From NCBI GenBank assembly GCA_905147135.1, contig LR990049.1:3799428-3863427 (forward strand): DNA of 64,000 nucleotides, read 5' to 3'. The position numbers and the translations under genes are program-made. The notes below the pieces were generated by a model, which had not been told where the DNA came from, ran no database searches, and saw nothing but the letters and a program-made list of their open reading frames with translations. Positions 22,389 through 33,678 of the stretch are shown here, in pieces (positions within the stretch are counted from its first letter, which is position 1; every line of letters begins with the position of its first letter). The stretch comes from Blastobasis lacticolella. Lineage: Eukaryota > Arthropoda > Insecta > Lepidoptera > Blastobasidae.

Positions 22389-22634
22389 TTTTGTATGCAT
22401 CTACGTTTTAGTTAGATGAAGATGTTTTTGAGAAAGACATTTAGAACAAATAAATAAATAAACCAGCCTAGAAATGGCGGGCCTCATGTAAAGTATGATT
22501 TCATTGTATTTTTAAGTTTCATATTGGGCTAGGCGAAACTATTCTGTGGAACCCTAAAAAAAGAGCTGAGTGTGATGCATGACATGGTATGCGATATGAT
22601 GGGATGGAAGCGCCATGAGTGTTCGAAACTATCA

Positions 22635-22725
22635 TATACGGCAGACAAACTGGCAAGCGGGCCACCTGATGGAAAGTGGTCACAGCCGTCTAAGGACATC
22701 AGCAACACCAGTGCGTTGCGTATAC
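22635..22725 (-). mobile_element. family C fragment
   Basis: cggcagacaaactggcaagc, then gccacctgatggaaagtggt and catcagcaacaccag. Confidence 0.7.
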
Positions 22726-22926
22726 ATAGTAAAGAAGTCGCTTTCCGACGTCTGTCACTCTCTATATAGGTATATATGTATGTTCGCTTAGATATTTTAA
22801 ACTATGCAACGGATTTTAATGCGATAATCAACAATAGATAGTGATTATAGAGAAAGGTTTATTTATAAAATAGGACAAGATGCGAACGAAGTCGCGACGG
22901 GACACCTAGTCTGATATAAAACACAA

Positions 22927-23075
22927 AGTCCATCCAACATACATACATACATACATACATAAAGCTCACGCCTGTGTCCCACAGGTGGGGTAGGCAGAGA
23001 CTATGGGCCACCACAGTACCCATTGTATACTTTTGATTGTGCAATAAAGCGTTATTCATTCATTCATTCATTCAC
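22927..23075 (+). mobile_element. LINE fragments between two tetranucleotide runs
   Basis: (ACAT)n at 22938-22962, then aaagctcacgcctgtgtccc, aggtggggtaggcagag, a common lepidopteran LINE word. At 23035-23075, gattgtgcaataaagcgtta ends in (ATTC)n, a 3' tail. Confidence 0.6.
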
Positions 23076-23317
23076 TTTGCTCTGTCCTGACACAATTCCC
23101 TAGCCTCGCATATATCCACAACTGTTTTCATACATTTTCTTTTATTCTTACCACTTTGGACCCCAGCTTTTTTGCTCAAAATGTCCATCCAAATATAATA
23201 CTCAAAGTAAAAACATAATAGTAAAAGCGAGAATGGGTGCATGTATGAATTAAATTATTACATTCAAACTTACAAAGCTTCGCATTTATAAAATTATAAT
23301 GGGACAAGCACTTTTAA

Positions 23318-23438
23318 AATGTATATTCCGAAAGCTTGCCTGCATAGCATCAGGTGCCTCGGGCGACATCTGAGCATACTCGTTAGCTATCTGATTCAAA
23401 GCTAGCTTGGTTCTGCGTGGGATAGACACGAGAGCTGG
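23318..23438 (+). repeat. family J dispersed repeat
   Basis: tatattccgaaagcttgcct, gcatcaggtgcctcgggcga, catctgagcatactcg. Confidence 0.6.
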
Positions 23439-23679
23439 CGAGAAAATATTATTTACCTTTACATTTTACGTGATTTTGAAACAAAGTGAACAAAACTTGC
23501 AAATTGGTTTGCAATGGTTTGCGAAAATAGAAACCGAAATTTGAGTAATGACCATTTCAAATAGCTAATATATTTTCCCTTCGGTTACCAACTCATCGAT
23601 TTTTTTTCTACTAAATGACACATGAATAGACAGCTCACCTGATGGGAACGGGTAAAGGTAAATGTAACGAAACTCAAAA

Positions 23680-23775
23680 TCACATTGCGGTGTCACTGTG
23701 AGGACTAAGACGAAATTCTTCGTACCTGTAATTGCACTAGCTACCTTATCCTTCAAACTGGAACACAGCAAAGAA
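23680..23775 (-). mobile_element. family G fragment
   Basis: gcggtgtcactgtgaggact, then tagctaccttatccttcaaa, is the reverse complement of the family G middle. Confidence 0.6.
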
Positions 23776-25184
23776 CACATTGATACTTAGCAGTAAAACA
23801 GACAAGTCGGTGGTACTCAGCTCACCCAGGCTCCTTAGGTTTTAAAGAAAACCATAAAATACGGCGATAGTCTATTACGTTTTACATAAAAATCTAGATA
23901 TGCTTCGGCGTTAATATTACAGTGCCACCAACTCACCTGTTCAGTGGACAAAATCAGAACTATAGACGCCATTCAGTAAAGTCATTTTACTAGCAATTCT
24001 AGCGCCGCTGTCTACAGATATAGAATAACCTGGTGGACCTTCTTCGGAACTGATAGTCCTTTTCAAATTACAATTCGATACCAGGAACATTTTTTATTCG
24101 AGAAGAAAAAAAAACGTCGGAAACGGAACAATATAATGCAATAAAAGGAGAAATAACCTTTATAAAGTGATGAATGCGAATTCAATTTTGTTAACAAGGA
24201 AAAATGGCGGCCGGTACCGTCGGGAGGAACTCCTGGAATTTCCCGAATAAACATTTTTATTGACGAGTTCTGTCTAGTTTGTTTCAGTATTGTCAGTGTT
24301 CTCAGACATATATTTTGGGCACTTGCCCTAAATTCCGTACACAAGCTGTATCTCAAATAGGAATATAAAATTGGACAAGTCACTGCGTATATAAATTACT
24401 CTCACATTTTGTTTGCTCTTCCATACTGTGAAATGTATCAGTTATTTCATTTTTTTATACTACTAAGGAGGCAAACATGCTTACGGCCTGCCTGATGGTA
24501 AGCAGTCACAATAAATAACATGTTTCATCTTAGAGCACCCATGATCTTTCGTTATTAATCGCATATTTTAAGGACTATTTTAACTAATTACACCGCCTCA
24601 TTTATCTTTAAATCTATGTAGATAAATACAACAATCTACAAATACTTTGACGAATAAACTGCTCTCTTGTAATTTGGCCGTTGGACCAGAGCGCCATAAC
24701 CCGCGCGTGTCCAATCCAGATCGCAGCACAATGGCTCGGAAGAAAACAATCTTTGGGCAGAACAGGCCTCGCTTTTTTATTTTCCTACTCGCACCATTGT
24801 TCGTTGCCGATGGAGCGCCGCAGAAACATGGCTTTATTATCATTTTTTTATTCACCATCAAACATTTACAAGAACAAAAACAAAAAAAAAATTGCTTTCT
24901 CCATTTTCCTGTATCCAAAATTAGTAATTACTGTACTAAAATTATAATTTACTTTCAATTTGAGCGTTATAAATTACCCAGCCGCTAACACGATACGCTT
25001 AATTACAAAGTATTAATATTATCGTAGGATTCGTGTATTTAATTATTATAATTAAAATGTAACATGAGTTAGTATATTTTGGTGCCAAAGCCAGTTCAAT
25101 ATTTACTCAGGCCTTTGTGTTGTGTGTAATTATGAGGAGCGTGTCTGAGGAAATATTAAATGGGCGTAGCACTGCGCGTAGACG
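23776..25184. other. no gene recognised
   Basis: Overlapping frames of 106 and 113 codons at 24598-24988 on opposite strands, low-complexity and without domains. A small family C-like scrap lies at 24465-24510. Confidence 0.6.
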
Positions 25185-25211
25185 CCGCTACGAATATTAA
25201 TCTCGTAGCGG
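25185..25211. repeat. 9-bp perfect stem-loop (CCGCTACGA)
   Basis: CCGCTACGA and TCGTAGCGG with a 9-nt loop, among further GTAGC words. Confidence 0.75.
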
Positions 25212-25272
25212 TGGTGTAGCGCCATCGTAGTCAGGCTACGAGTAGCAGTTTTGTTTATATTGTGATATTGGG

Positions 25273-25412
25273 TTGAGATGGATTGACATCGCCGAGTCTG
25301 ACTGGATTGACATAGGCGAGGATGCCGAAGATCGGGAAAAGTGGAGAAGAAAACTAGAAAAGTGGACCCTGGCAGAAGCCGGGATTGACTGCTCGGATGA
25401 TGACGATGATTG
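25273..25412 (+). pseudogene. LINE ORF C-terminal relic with GAT-rich tail
   Basis: The frame reads RWIDIAES, then GEDAEDREKWRRKLEKW, resembling the DREEWRR-type end of RTE-like ORF2 proteins. It is followed at 25396-25410 by GATGATGACGATGAT, a decayed trinucleotide tail that reads as an Asp run. The rest of the open frame (to 25533) is read-through into flanking DNA. Confidence 0.6.
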
Positions 25413-25788
25413 GTTAACAAATTTCATATACCCTACATCGGTGCAGAGCAAGATAAATAATGAAAAGGGTACATTATACGTTGTTTTGAATGCCTTTGGA
25501 TATCGACTTGTAGGTATCCCCACCCATCCTTAGGTAATTCAGAAGGTGTCATGACAGTATTTATACACATATACAGTGCAGTATGTAATCTGATAATTTT
25601 CCTATAGGTACTCCATATATTTTTTTAACTACTGAGTTACTGAGGCTGAATACGACATACTCATTGCTTCATTCAAATTAAGTACGCTAAGGCGGCTTTT
25701 ACGGCGTGGATTGATTGGTGGTGATGTGAACGCCGGCTTGTAACTAATAAGAAAGGTGAACATTAATATAATAGTAAAAAAAAATTGA

Positions 25789-26045
25789 GTAGAGCTCGTC
25801 TAATCTAAAATGACGCGCCCCACTATCGCATTAACGCACACAAGCAAGTTTAAAATATGGACGCAATACATATACAAATGCCGTTGTAATTGGTCATTCA
25901 GTTGCCGGTAAGATTCAAACGTAGGAGCACGCGTCGTTCATTGGCTCCCACACAGATGAAGTGTCGTTATCAATATTTGCACTCACACATCGAAATCAAC
26001 TAACTAAGTAGTGGGGCGCTTCATTTTAGACTAGACGAGCTCTAC
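25789..26045. mobile_element. MITE with 37-bp terminal inverted repeats
   Basis: Left TIR 25789-25825 and right TIR 26009-26045 match at 35 of 37 positions (start GTAGAGCTCGTCTA, end CGCCCCACTA). 257 bp in all, no open frame. The target duplication is not obvious, so the superfamily is not assigned. Confidence 0.88.
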
Positions 26046-26339
26046 CTATAGATGTAATTTCAAATAAATAATTTCAATAATATCTCAATAGTGAAATCCT
26101 GACACGAAAAAGAGCAACATTATTCCATACGTCCTTTGCTTGTCGTCTTTTCGGGTTGTCGGATTTCGTTACTGTCTTCCCTAAATTACCCGAACTTCTT
26201 TTATTAATGTCGAAATCTATCACTCCTCCCACACTCAATATATTGTAAGTACAGTCAGCTGCAAAATGAACGGACTCCCCCTAGTTATATTGTACAAGAC
26301 CTTAGTGAACCCCGAACACGAATCCAGTAATTGTATTAC

Positions 26340-26478
26340 TTGCGCCAGTAATGAAAGTACACAGCGCAGCGACGCGAGCCCGCGCCGTGCTCTGTTTGCA
26401 CGCGCTGCAGCGCCTCGCGATGCGGGCGGCGGGCAAACATCTACTGTGCCTTGTTTACACTTACGGGGTGCGAGTTTG
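26340..26478. promoter_or_regulatory. CpG-rich island-like stretch
   Basis: gcgacgcgagcccgcgccgt and ctgcagcgcctcgcgatgcg, far richer in CpG than its surroundings. A GTAAGT follows at 26689-26694. Promoter or exon function is speculative. The frames across it on both strands (141 and 131 codons) reflect lack of stops in GC-rich DNA. Confidence 0.25.
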
Positions 26479-27273
26479 GCTCCAACTACGCTCCAGTGGC
26501 TGCGTAGAGTCGTAAGACATAGGTATTCCATAACACTTGACGTTGTCGTAGTTCGTCGCAATACCAGGTTGTACCAGAACACACATAAACATTCGTCGCT
26601 ACAGAATATTAGAACAGATCCAAGAGGCAACGCTTTTCATGTTCTGTGTTCACTATACAGTTCGTGCAAAAAGTGTAGTGCAGTAGTGTAAGTGAAAACG
26701 AAATCTGCGCGCCTAGAGCGACACAGGCCTCCGGCGAGCCGGTTCGCGATAACGAAGACTATATATTTACAAGTGTAGAATGTAGTCTTCGTTTCATGAA
26801 ACAGTAGCTCTATATACGCTGTAGGTCGGTGTGTTTGAACTAAGCAGCTGACTGTACCCACCAATATGGATTATCATAGTTACGTTTCAGTATTTGTATA
26901 CTAACAGCTCTCTATTCAGTTTACTTTGTACTAATTCTAATTTCGTGTTACAAGTAGTGTCAAATAAGAAGAGACTTGGCGGGTCACGTGGTTCGACTTG
27001 CACAGTAGGCGATTACCTGCGCGAAATCCCCTCTACCGCCATTTGACAAGTCTCTTCTTTCATGATGCGAATTATATACTGTTATTGTAAGACTCCATCT
27101 ATATTATATACCCTACTACGTACAATATTCTGTTTTTCGACGTTACATACAACAATCTTAAAAAAAGAAATCCTACCGACTTTTTAACATCGTGCTTTTG
27201 TATTTAATTTAGTATGTGTTGGAATACCTACGTCTTACGACTCTACGCAGTCTCTGTGGAGCGTAGTTGGAGC
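26479..27273. mobile_element. 795-bp segment bounded by ~50-bp inverted repeats
   Basis: 26479-26530 and 27221-27273 are inverted copies (GCTCCAACTACGCTCCA, then CTGCGTAGAGTCGTAAGAC, then TAGGTATTCC) differing by a 2-bp indel and a few changes. Between them are unique DNA and a second 13-bp inverted pair (AAGAAGAGACTTG against 27049-27061). This could be a non-autonomous DNA transposon or an inverted duplication. No transposase is seen. Confidence 0.6.
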
Positions 27274-27916
27274 TAATCCGAAACCTAAAAATAATATTAG
27301 CAAATAGAAGAACTCCTCAAAGCTTCCCTACAAGGCATAGTGCCTTCTGGCGGACAACATTTTCCCTTTGAACGATGAACCTAAACCTCTAAATTCCTCA
27401 ACCTATTCTCATTCGAAATAGCTCAAATTCTGTATCAGTAAACCAACCATCCACGCGAGAAGGTCGATTTTATCAGTAAATCTCTGTTACCTGAAGTTCA
27501 AACTTCAAATCCAAAGGCAATTCACAATACGGTGGCCAGGTCTGGTGACATGTTAATAATAAAGTTTCGGGAGGTGAACTCTTTCAGAAGTTATCCGTCG
27601 GAAGTTACCGGGACCAAGTGCGGCGCTCGTGTGCCGGCAAACATCAAAGGGATAAAGGGTGGATAGGCGCGTAAGTACGAAACCACGTTTTTTTCTTTGT
27701 ATTTTATTGCTTTTTTTGTCCGTGAAGTGTTTATAAAATCTTAGTTTTTAGCTGTAAGAATCGTTTTTAAAAAATGCGATTGTTAAACTAAAGAATAAAC
27801 CATACAAACTCGAACAAAGACAAGATAATAAAAATTGTGTAAGAGACGCAATTTACTATGGCTACGTTAGATCATTTTATAATATTGTTCTGAAGTACCT
27901 ACGACACCATATTGTT
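27274..27916. other. nothing recognised
   Basis: Unique AT-rich DNA. Confidence 0.6.
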
Positions 27917-27968
27917 TAAGGTACAAATAAAATATTTCCCAAAAATATACACTAATACTAATATCTAT
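27917..27968. repeat. family L repeat
   Basis: ttaaggtacaaataaaatat, aaaatatacactaatac. Confidence 0.5.
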
Positions 27969-28479
27969 CATGTTTATATTATAGCACATTACATCTCATC
28001 TTTCCGAAGACAAAAACTACTGAAACAAAATCTCATCCCCGCCAGAGCCAGCTCTGAAACTGGTTACGCTTTGTAGAGGGTTAAGGAAAGCGTAACTTAC
28101 AGATTTGGCACCGATATCTGGCCTATACTGTTACACATCTGATATATAGTCGGGTGCGATCAAGAGCCTCCCCGAAGATGATAAAGGCGAAGGATGAAGA
28201 TGAAAAATAGTCGTGTCGGGTTATAAAGGCTTCATTTGTGGAAGTTATGAAGGAAGGGTAGGGTAGCGGTTTGTTAATACGGTGTTCGTTTTGCGCATTT
28301 TTTGCGTACTTCTCGCTTGTTGTGCTTGTGACTTATTGGAGATGTGTTTTTGTGATATTCCATCACATATTTGCGACGGGTACACCTAGCTAGAGACTAC
28401 ATTTATGGATATGTAGCATTTGTTTCAAACTTGATCTGTTTGCTACGTTACTAGTCTATAAATAAAATGTATTTTGCTT

Positions 28480-28597
28480 AGATCTTAGTGTGATTCAAGA
28501 GGAAGGTGTGTGAGCAAGAAAAAAGGTGGGAAGGGGTAAAGTATGTGTATGTATAGAGTAGATATAGGGTAGGTGTAGAGTACAGGTAGGATGCCAC
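28480..28597 (+). mobile_element. Helitron fragment with decayed 11-bp minisatellite
   Basis: The reverse complement matches the 4.4-kb and 60.1-kb Helitrons in order: 11-bp units, tactttacccct, a poly-T/cttgct stretch, then ccttcctcttgaatcac. The array (about 28545-28595) has roughly four units. Its orientation is opposite to the other two copies. Confidence 0.65.
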
Positions 28598-28750
28598 ACA
28601 GCAACAAAACAAATATGCATTTCCCAAACTAAAACGATGAAACAGAACACATTAAACTTCGGGATTATACGAGTATATATACCTTTTCAGTAAATCCAGC
28701 ACTTTAGACTGGGATCATAATTACGGCACAGTCAAAGTAGTGAAAAAAAA

Positions 28751-29012
28751 ATCATCATCACAGCCCGTAACAGTCCACTGCAGGACTAAGGGCCTCTCCC
28801 ACGAAAGGGGAGGTTATTGCCATAATCTCCACGCTTGGTAGGCGGGTTGGAGATCGCAGTGTTTAAATATAACAATGGAAAATGCTGCTGTCCATTTTCT
28901 AGACTACGGAGGCTCTTGATCTTTTGCCTCGAAAACATTAGTCGCCTTGTACGACACCCATGAGTGTAAAGGGTTGGTGCTATTCTACTCTGCCGGACAC
29001 CACACGGCCGGA
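28751..29012 (-). mobile_element. family D element, near full length
   Basis: On plus: atcatcatcacagcccgtaa, agtccactgcaggac, taatctccacgcttgg, then ttagtcgccttgtacgacac and tctgccggacaccacacggc. The GAT tail (ATC on plus) puts the 3' end on the left. Other copies: 31345, 48478, 61384, pieces at 5680 and 59035, and a diverged copy at 60658. Likely a SINE or LINE tail moved by RTE-type machinery. Confidence 0.75.
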
Positions 29013-29048
29013 AAAAAAAAATACTACAATCGAATTAAAGCATCGCGT

Positions 29049-29488
29049 TATCGCCAGGGTACCGATTCTGGTGTGCAATGCAGTTGTTATTATGTTGCAA
29101 TGCAACTGTGATGTTACTATAACTACGTTGAGGTATCGAGTCAGTCCCAGCATCATCCCAGTTAAATTGCAGTTAAATCATTGTTCGACCTTTGACACGT
29201 TCTCGTTGACAGAATTGAAGGCAGTTTGACAACTAAGAAAGATGCAACTTAGTAATTTATTTATTTATGGAGTACCAACAGCCATATAAACCAGAAAACG
29301 AATTTTGGAAAAGTTCGAATTCATGAAAGTTGCAACTCAACATCTGTCATTTGAATAACAATCACATGGAAGTTGCATCTCAATATCTGTCATTTGAATG
29401 ACAATCACACGTTTGGCATGCGATGCAATTGTAATGTTACTGCAACTGAGACGATTTCCGTACCAGAATCGAAGCCCAGGGGCGCTAT
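29049..29488. mobile_element. TIR element, ~440 bp
   Basis: The left end (cgccagggtaccgattctgg) and the reverse complement of the right end share CGCC and GATTCTGGT with a small indel. The sub-terminal words gcaatgcaactgtgatgtta and gcgatgcaattgtaatgtta recur at the two ends. It holds a 43-bp tandem duplication. Confidence 0.5.
29327..29412 (+). repeat. 43-bp tandem duplication, 2 units
   Basis: Units start aagttgcaactcaacatctg and aagttgcatctcaatatctg and differ at about six positions. Confidence 0.9.
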
Positions 29489-30232
29489 AAAACCCTGACA
29501 TACTTTACACACTCGTTGGCTACTATCGAATATAATAGTCACCGTAAACTCGCACTAAGCCGCCAGAGTTTACATAAAATTTTAAAAAGTTCCAATCTCT
29601 AATCCTTATTACCTATACAGACTTATACATACCTATAAGCGGTGATATATTATTATCATCATCATCATAAAGGTACGCAACATTATTTTCCCCGACCCCA
29701 GCTAAGCTTATCGTTTATCTAGACTAGGGGAACAGCGAACGGGTAACGGGGAAAAAGGGGGATATCTATTCGGAAACGCTCGCATCCAGGCCAGCGGTTT
29801 AATATTTCACTCGGTTTGATTTATAGCCCAAGCTCCGGCGCGTCTGTTTCCTGCATCTTGGAGCGGCAGAAGAATGCTAATTCCGTGCTGACGAAACCAA
29901 TGCTTGCGCCAAGGCTTTTTCGCCGAAAGTACATAAACGCAACGCAAAGTGGAGGAGTAATTGAAATTGTTGTTACGCGGTCGATAAAGAGGGGAGCCGA
30001 AATTTTTTTTTTAGTAATTGACGTCCATTGCATTTGATAATAATTAGATTGAGACTACGGTACTCGATAATCATTGGTATCTCTACGACGGAGTTTACAA
30101 GCCTATTAGAAAAGGGGTAAGTAAAACAGTAGACAATGACGTGTACAGGTGTTAGTTCTGAGCTAAGAATTTGGTCCATAGCTCTATGGTCCAAACTGTT
30201 TGGTCATGAGGAACTGTTCGACAGGATGCTTA
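29489..30232. other. mostly unique DNA
   Basis: (ATC)n at 29655-29668, then a unique GC-moderate block (29690-30000) with frames on both strands and no domain. Confidence 0.6.
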
Positions 30233-30510
30233 CAGCTACGTTATATTATCGCACCACCCGCTACCGACAGGGAGTTCATCCTCACACCTTGAAACCTAAT
30301 TGGTCGCGAAATGTACGGTTCCAAAGGAACTATCTCCCACGCACACTAAGATTGTGAAATAAGCTCCCTGGAGAGGTTTTCTTTGAAGAGTACAAAATGG
30401 AATTCTTCAAGAAAGGGGTGTAAAAGTTTTACAGTGTCGGCAACACAGGTTTGATGCCCCTGGTATTGCAAACGTCCATAAGCTGCTTACTATCAGGCCG
30501 GCAAGCATGT
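30233..30510 (+). pseudogene. LINE C-terminal relic, family H copy 3
   Basis: Reads GVHPHTLKPNWSRNVRF, then NYLPRTLRL, after which the Trp codon of WNELP is a stop. It continues with YKMEFFKKGV and the family's downstream segment (gatgcccctggtattgcaaa). Dead by nonsense mutation. Confidence 0.7.
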
Positions 30511-30525
30511 TTACCACGTTTACAA

Positions 30526-30800
30526 TACAATACAATACAAAAACTCTTTATTTGCACACTAGATACATATATGGGAGAAAATACATAATAAAAAGCAGTA
30601 CAAAGGGCGGTCTTATCACTAGCGTGATCTCTTCCAGACAACCTTGGTATGGAAAGTAAACGAAAAGTATTTTAGTCATTGATAGGTAGTGCACACAAAA
30701 ACGATACAAAAATTTACAATGAAAACAAAAACAATTGTGGTATAAAAAAGTGGTACAGAACAACAGCGAACAGCTTCGCCAGCACTCTAAAACACGGTGC
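30526..30800 (-). mobile_element. LINE 3' UTR with (TTGTA)n tail
   Basis: acaatacaatacaatacaaa, then aactctttatttgcacact and gggcggtcttatcactagcg, tctcttccagacaacc. The same tccag.caacctt end recurs at 62037. Confidence 0.7.
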
Positions 30801-31279
30801 AAGCCTACAAAACCCCTTACTCATACTCGATCAATATGAACGAGTATAATTTAGGTTTCACCGTAAATCCCAGCGCGTCCAGATTTTAGATAGATAACAG
30901 CCGTATTTTAAGATAAGCACGAAACGGGCGGGCGTGCATTATTTAAGTTTGCGTCTAGACCGGCCTGACAGTCGCACGGGCCATAATGAACCGCTCGAGA
31001 GGTTAAACCCTCGACTATGCAAAATTGCAATGCTCCCGGTGCATATCACCCGTTATTGTAGTACATTTTGAGTACTTCCTACTACATGCACACAGAGAAC
31101 GGGAATTGGATGCGTGACAATTTCGTACTTTGAAGCTAGTCAAACGGCAACCGCAACGACCTAACGAGAGGCGACTCGTTAGGTGTGAGGTACACCTATA
31201 AACTGCGATAGTGAAGCGAGGTTGACCAAGGTCTTCTGCTAGACCCTGAGATTGGTTAACCAGTCACGGGAGCGGATTG
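30801..31279. other. mostly unique DNA
   Basis: Moderately CpG-containing unique DNA, with the small stem-loop at 31159. Confidence 0.6.
31159..31184. repeat. 10-bp perfect stem-loop
   Basis: ACCTAACGAG and CTCGTTAGGT around a 6-nt loop. Confidence 0.8.
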
Positions 31280-31340
31280 GCACTACGTGATAGTATAATA
31301 TTATCGATATATATACTATTTGGATATATATATATATACT
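31280..31340. repeat. AT-rich (TA)n tract
   Basis: tatcgatatatatactattt and ggatatatatatatatacta, directly 5' of a family D copy. Confidence 0.8.
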
Positions 31341-31344
31341 ATCA

Positions 31345-31600
31345 GGCCGTGTGGTGTCCGGCAGAGTAGAATAGCACCAGCCCCTTACACTCGTTGGTGT
31401 CGTACAAGGCGACTAATGTTTAGAGGAATAAATCTAAGTCTCCGTAGGCTGGAAAATGGGCAGCAGCGTTTTCCATTGTTATATTTATAATACTGCGATC
31501 TCCAACCCACCTGCCAAGCGTGGAGATTACGGCAATAACCTCCAATTTCGTGGGAGAGGCCCTTAGTCCTGCAGTGGACTATTTACGGGCTAAGATGTTG
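31345..31600 (+). mobile_element. family D element, near full length
   Basis: Same order in the opposite orientation: ggccgtgtggtgtccggcag to cctgcagtggactatttacg. Preceded by an AT-rich (TA)n tract at 31300-31340. Confidence 0.75.
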
Positions 31601-32274
31601 ATATACTATTTACTGTTATGATATTATAATATCATACCCTTCCTGTTTCCATTCATCATCATTTTCAACAGCCCATAAAAGTCCACAGGCTTAGCCTTTT
31701 CCATACCAGCGAAAGCTTTTGCCATATTCACGCTTAAAGATGCATGCAAAAAACACTGCCCATTCTCCGAAGGTTCTACCTTCAACGGGCAACGAAGGTT
31801 CTGAGTGCCTATCGGCTATCTCAGTGGACAACTTAATTTGACATAAAAAAATCTGACACTACTCTAATTTGGTAGACGCTATTGCCAGTTTTCAACGTAA
31901 ATGACGTGGTGTAGAATTATCTAGTGTCAAATACAGTTGTCAACTGAGTTAGCCAATAGCCCCGCTGGTTTGCCTTTACAAACCAAAGTACCATGTGTAT
32001 CTCAAAAACTGAATCCTAATCCTTGCATTGTCCCAATAAAAGCTTTCATTTATCTTGATAATATGGCATTACACCTTAATCCGCAACGCTGGTCCATTGC
32101 TCTTAAAACTACTGATCGGATTTTCCTGTAATTTTTACCAATGAACAAACGGACAGTCTCGGATTTACTAGGAAGGCTTACGTATTCACGAGTAGCGTAC
32201 TTTGGCAAAGGCGACGCAATTTACTAGTTAAATAATATAGTAGAGCTGGTTGAAGCCTTTCATCATCTACTTTT
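31601..32274. other. no gene recognised
   Basis: Unique DNA with one 64-codon frame (31937-32131) lacking domains. Confidence 0.6.
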
Positions 32275-32550
32275 TCTGAGGAGTCCGCCTGGGTGAGTAC
32301 CACCGCCGTATTTATTTCTGCCGCCAAGCAACAATACTTGCGTTGTTGTGTTCCGGTTTGAAGGATAAGGTAGCCAGCGAAATTACAGGCATGAGGCATT
32401 TCGTCTTAGTCCTCACAGTGACAACGCATCTGCGGTTTTGCATTTTTGTTACTTGCATCCAAAATGTAAGAATCGTAGATGTTTTGGGCGACAGTTAGGT
32501 ACCACTTACCATCAGGTGGGCTGTCTGCTTGTTTGTCACTATAATCTGTC
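32275..32550 (+). mobile_element. family G copy
   Basis: gggtgagtaccaccgccgta, tttctgccgccaagcaacaa, ggataaggtagccagcgaa, cctcacagtgacaacgcatc, ccatcaggtgggctgtctgc, in order. Confidence 0.7.
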
Positions 32551-33313
32551 CAGACTGACTTGTCTCATTTGGTTAAGGAAATTATGTATTTAAAAGGATA
32601 ATATGCAGCAGTATTTTTCTATATAATTCTCGATATCTATACACAATACACGTAGCGTGATTGATACGGCAAGTCGTGATTTTGGGCATTCTTTGTTCAC
32701 CAAATAAGACAAGTCAGTTTAAACCGATCATATGTAAATTTTTACAATATAAGGCTTATACATAAGCGTAGATACATAAAGTCACCCCTTTTTCTACGGT
32801 TATGAGTCCTGACATACCTCGCTACTTCTACTTTCAGTATTAGTTCGACCTTAGTCAATCCATACATGATATTATAGCCAAGTTGTGTACCTTTATATAC
32901 CGCGATGAATGGTGAAATCAGACGTACATTATTTGCTTTGCGTCTAGACGAATGTCAGAGGGTCGGGGACGATATTGACCCCAGCTGGGGGAATGGCGGT
33001 GATATTATTAAAGACCAAGTACTAATAAATTCGTAAAACAAACGGTTACATTTGTTTACAAGAGCAATGTAAATACGTATCAATTGTATTGGATTTATGT
33101 TTGTGTAACCATTGATAGGAATATCGAAAGTTTCACATAAATATATTGTATGAACACTCGTGCCCGAGGCATATAATAGCTTACGATCGCAAAACATATT
33201 GTGAATCTAGATACTTTCCGAGATACGAGTACTTTAACGAGAATTCTATGTTCAGTATCCAGCATTCATTTAAACTTTATACATTATCCATTCCTGAGAA
33301 AACAGCTATTTAT

Positions 33314-33333
33314 CAAAGAGTTTGGTATACCAG
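33314..33333 (+). repeat. 20-bp exact direct repeat, copy 1
   Basis: CAAAGAGTTTGGTATACCAG, repeated at 33659-33678. Confidence 0.85.
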
Positions 33334-33471
33334 GGAATAGGGAATCATAGACTGAGCGAGCAAGATCCTACTTGCGGCATTACTGTATGGTAGAAAGGGA
33401 TCTACGGTACGAGATTATGCACTAGCGCAGAACAATTTTTGGTAAATGTCTGACAGCAATCTACATAGGTT

Positions 33472-33505
33472 CCAAGATAGGTGAAAATAATTTCACCTAT
33501 GTTGG
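33472..33505. repeat. 15-bp-arm palindrome, 4-nt loop
   Basis: CCAAGATAGGTGAAA against TTTCACCTATGTTGG, one mismatch. Confidence 0.85.
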
Positions 33506-33658
33506 ATTTAATACATATTCATCAAAATAGTGGATATATTTTAGTTGTTTTACTAAGGTGTCGTGTACAGTAATTGATTGCGGTAATAACCAAAACAAAA
33601 ATCCAGCAAAAATATTCAGTAGCCTGTATTGACTGAGAAACTGAGAAAAAGGCTGTAA

Positions 33659-33678
33659 CAAAGAGTTTGGTATACCAG
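33659..33678 (+). repeat. 20-bp exact direct repeat, copy 2
   Basis: Same 20-mer as 33314-33333. Confidence 0.85.

Noticed and set aside
24598..24988. 106- and 113-codon frames on opposite strands
   Set aside because: Low-complexity, overlapping and without a recognisable motif.
25273..25533. acidic 86-codon frame as a small host gene
   Set aside because: Its first part is a LINE C terminus and the Asp run is a GAT-type microsatellite tail.
26235..26691. 131- and 141-codon frames on opposite strands
   Set aside because: They overlap, show no domain, and arise from stop-poor GC-rich DNA.
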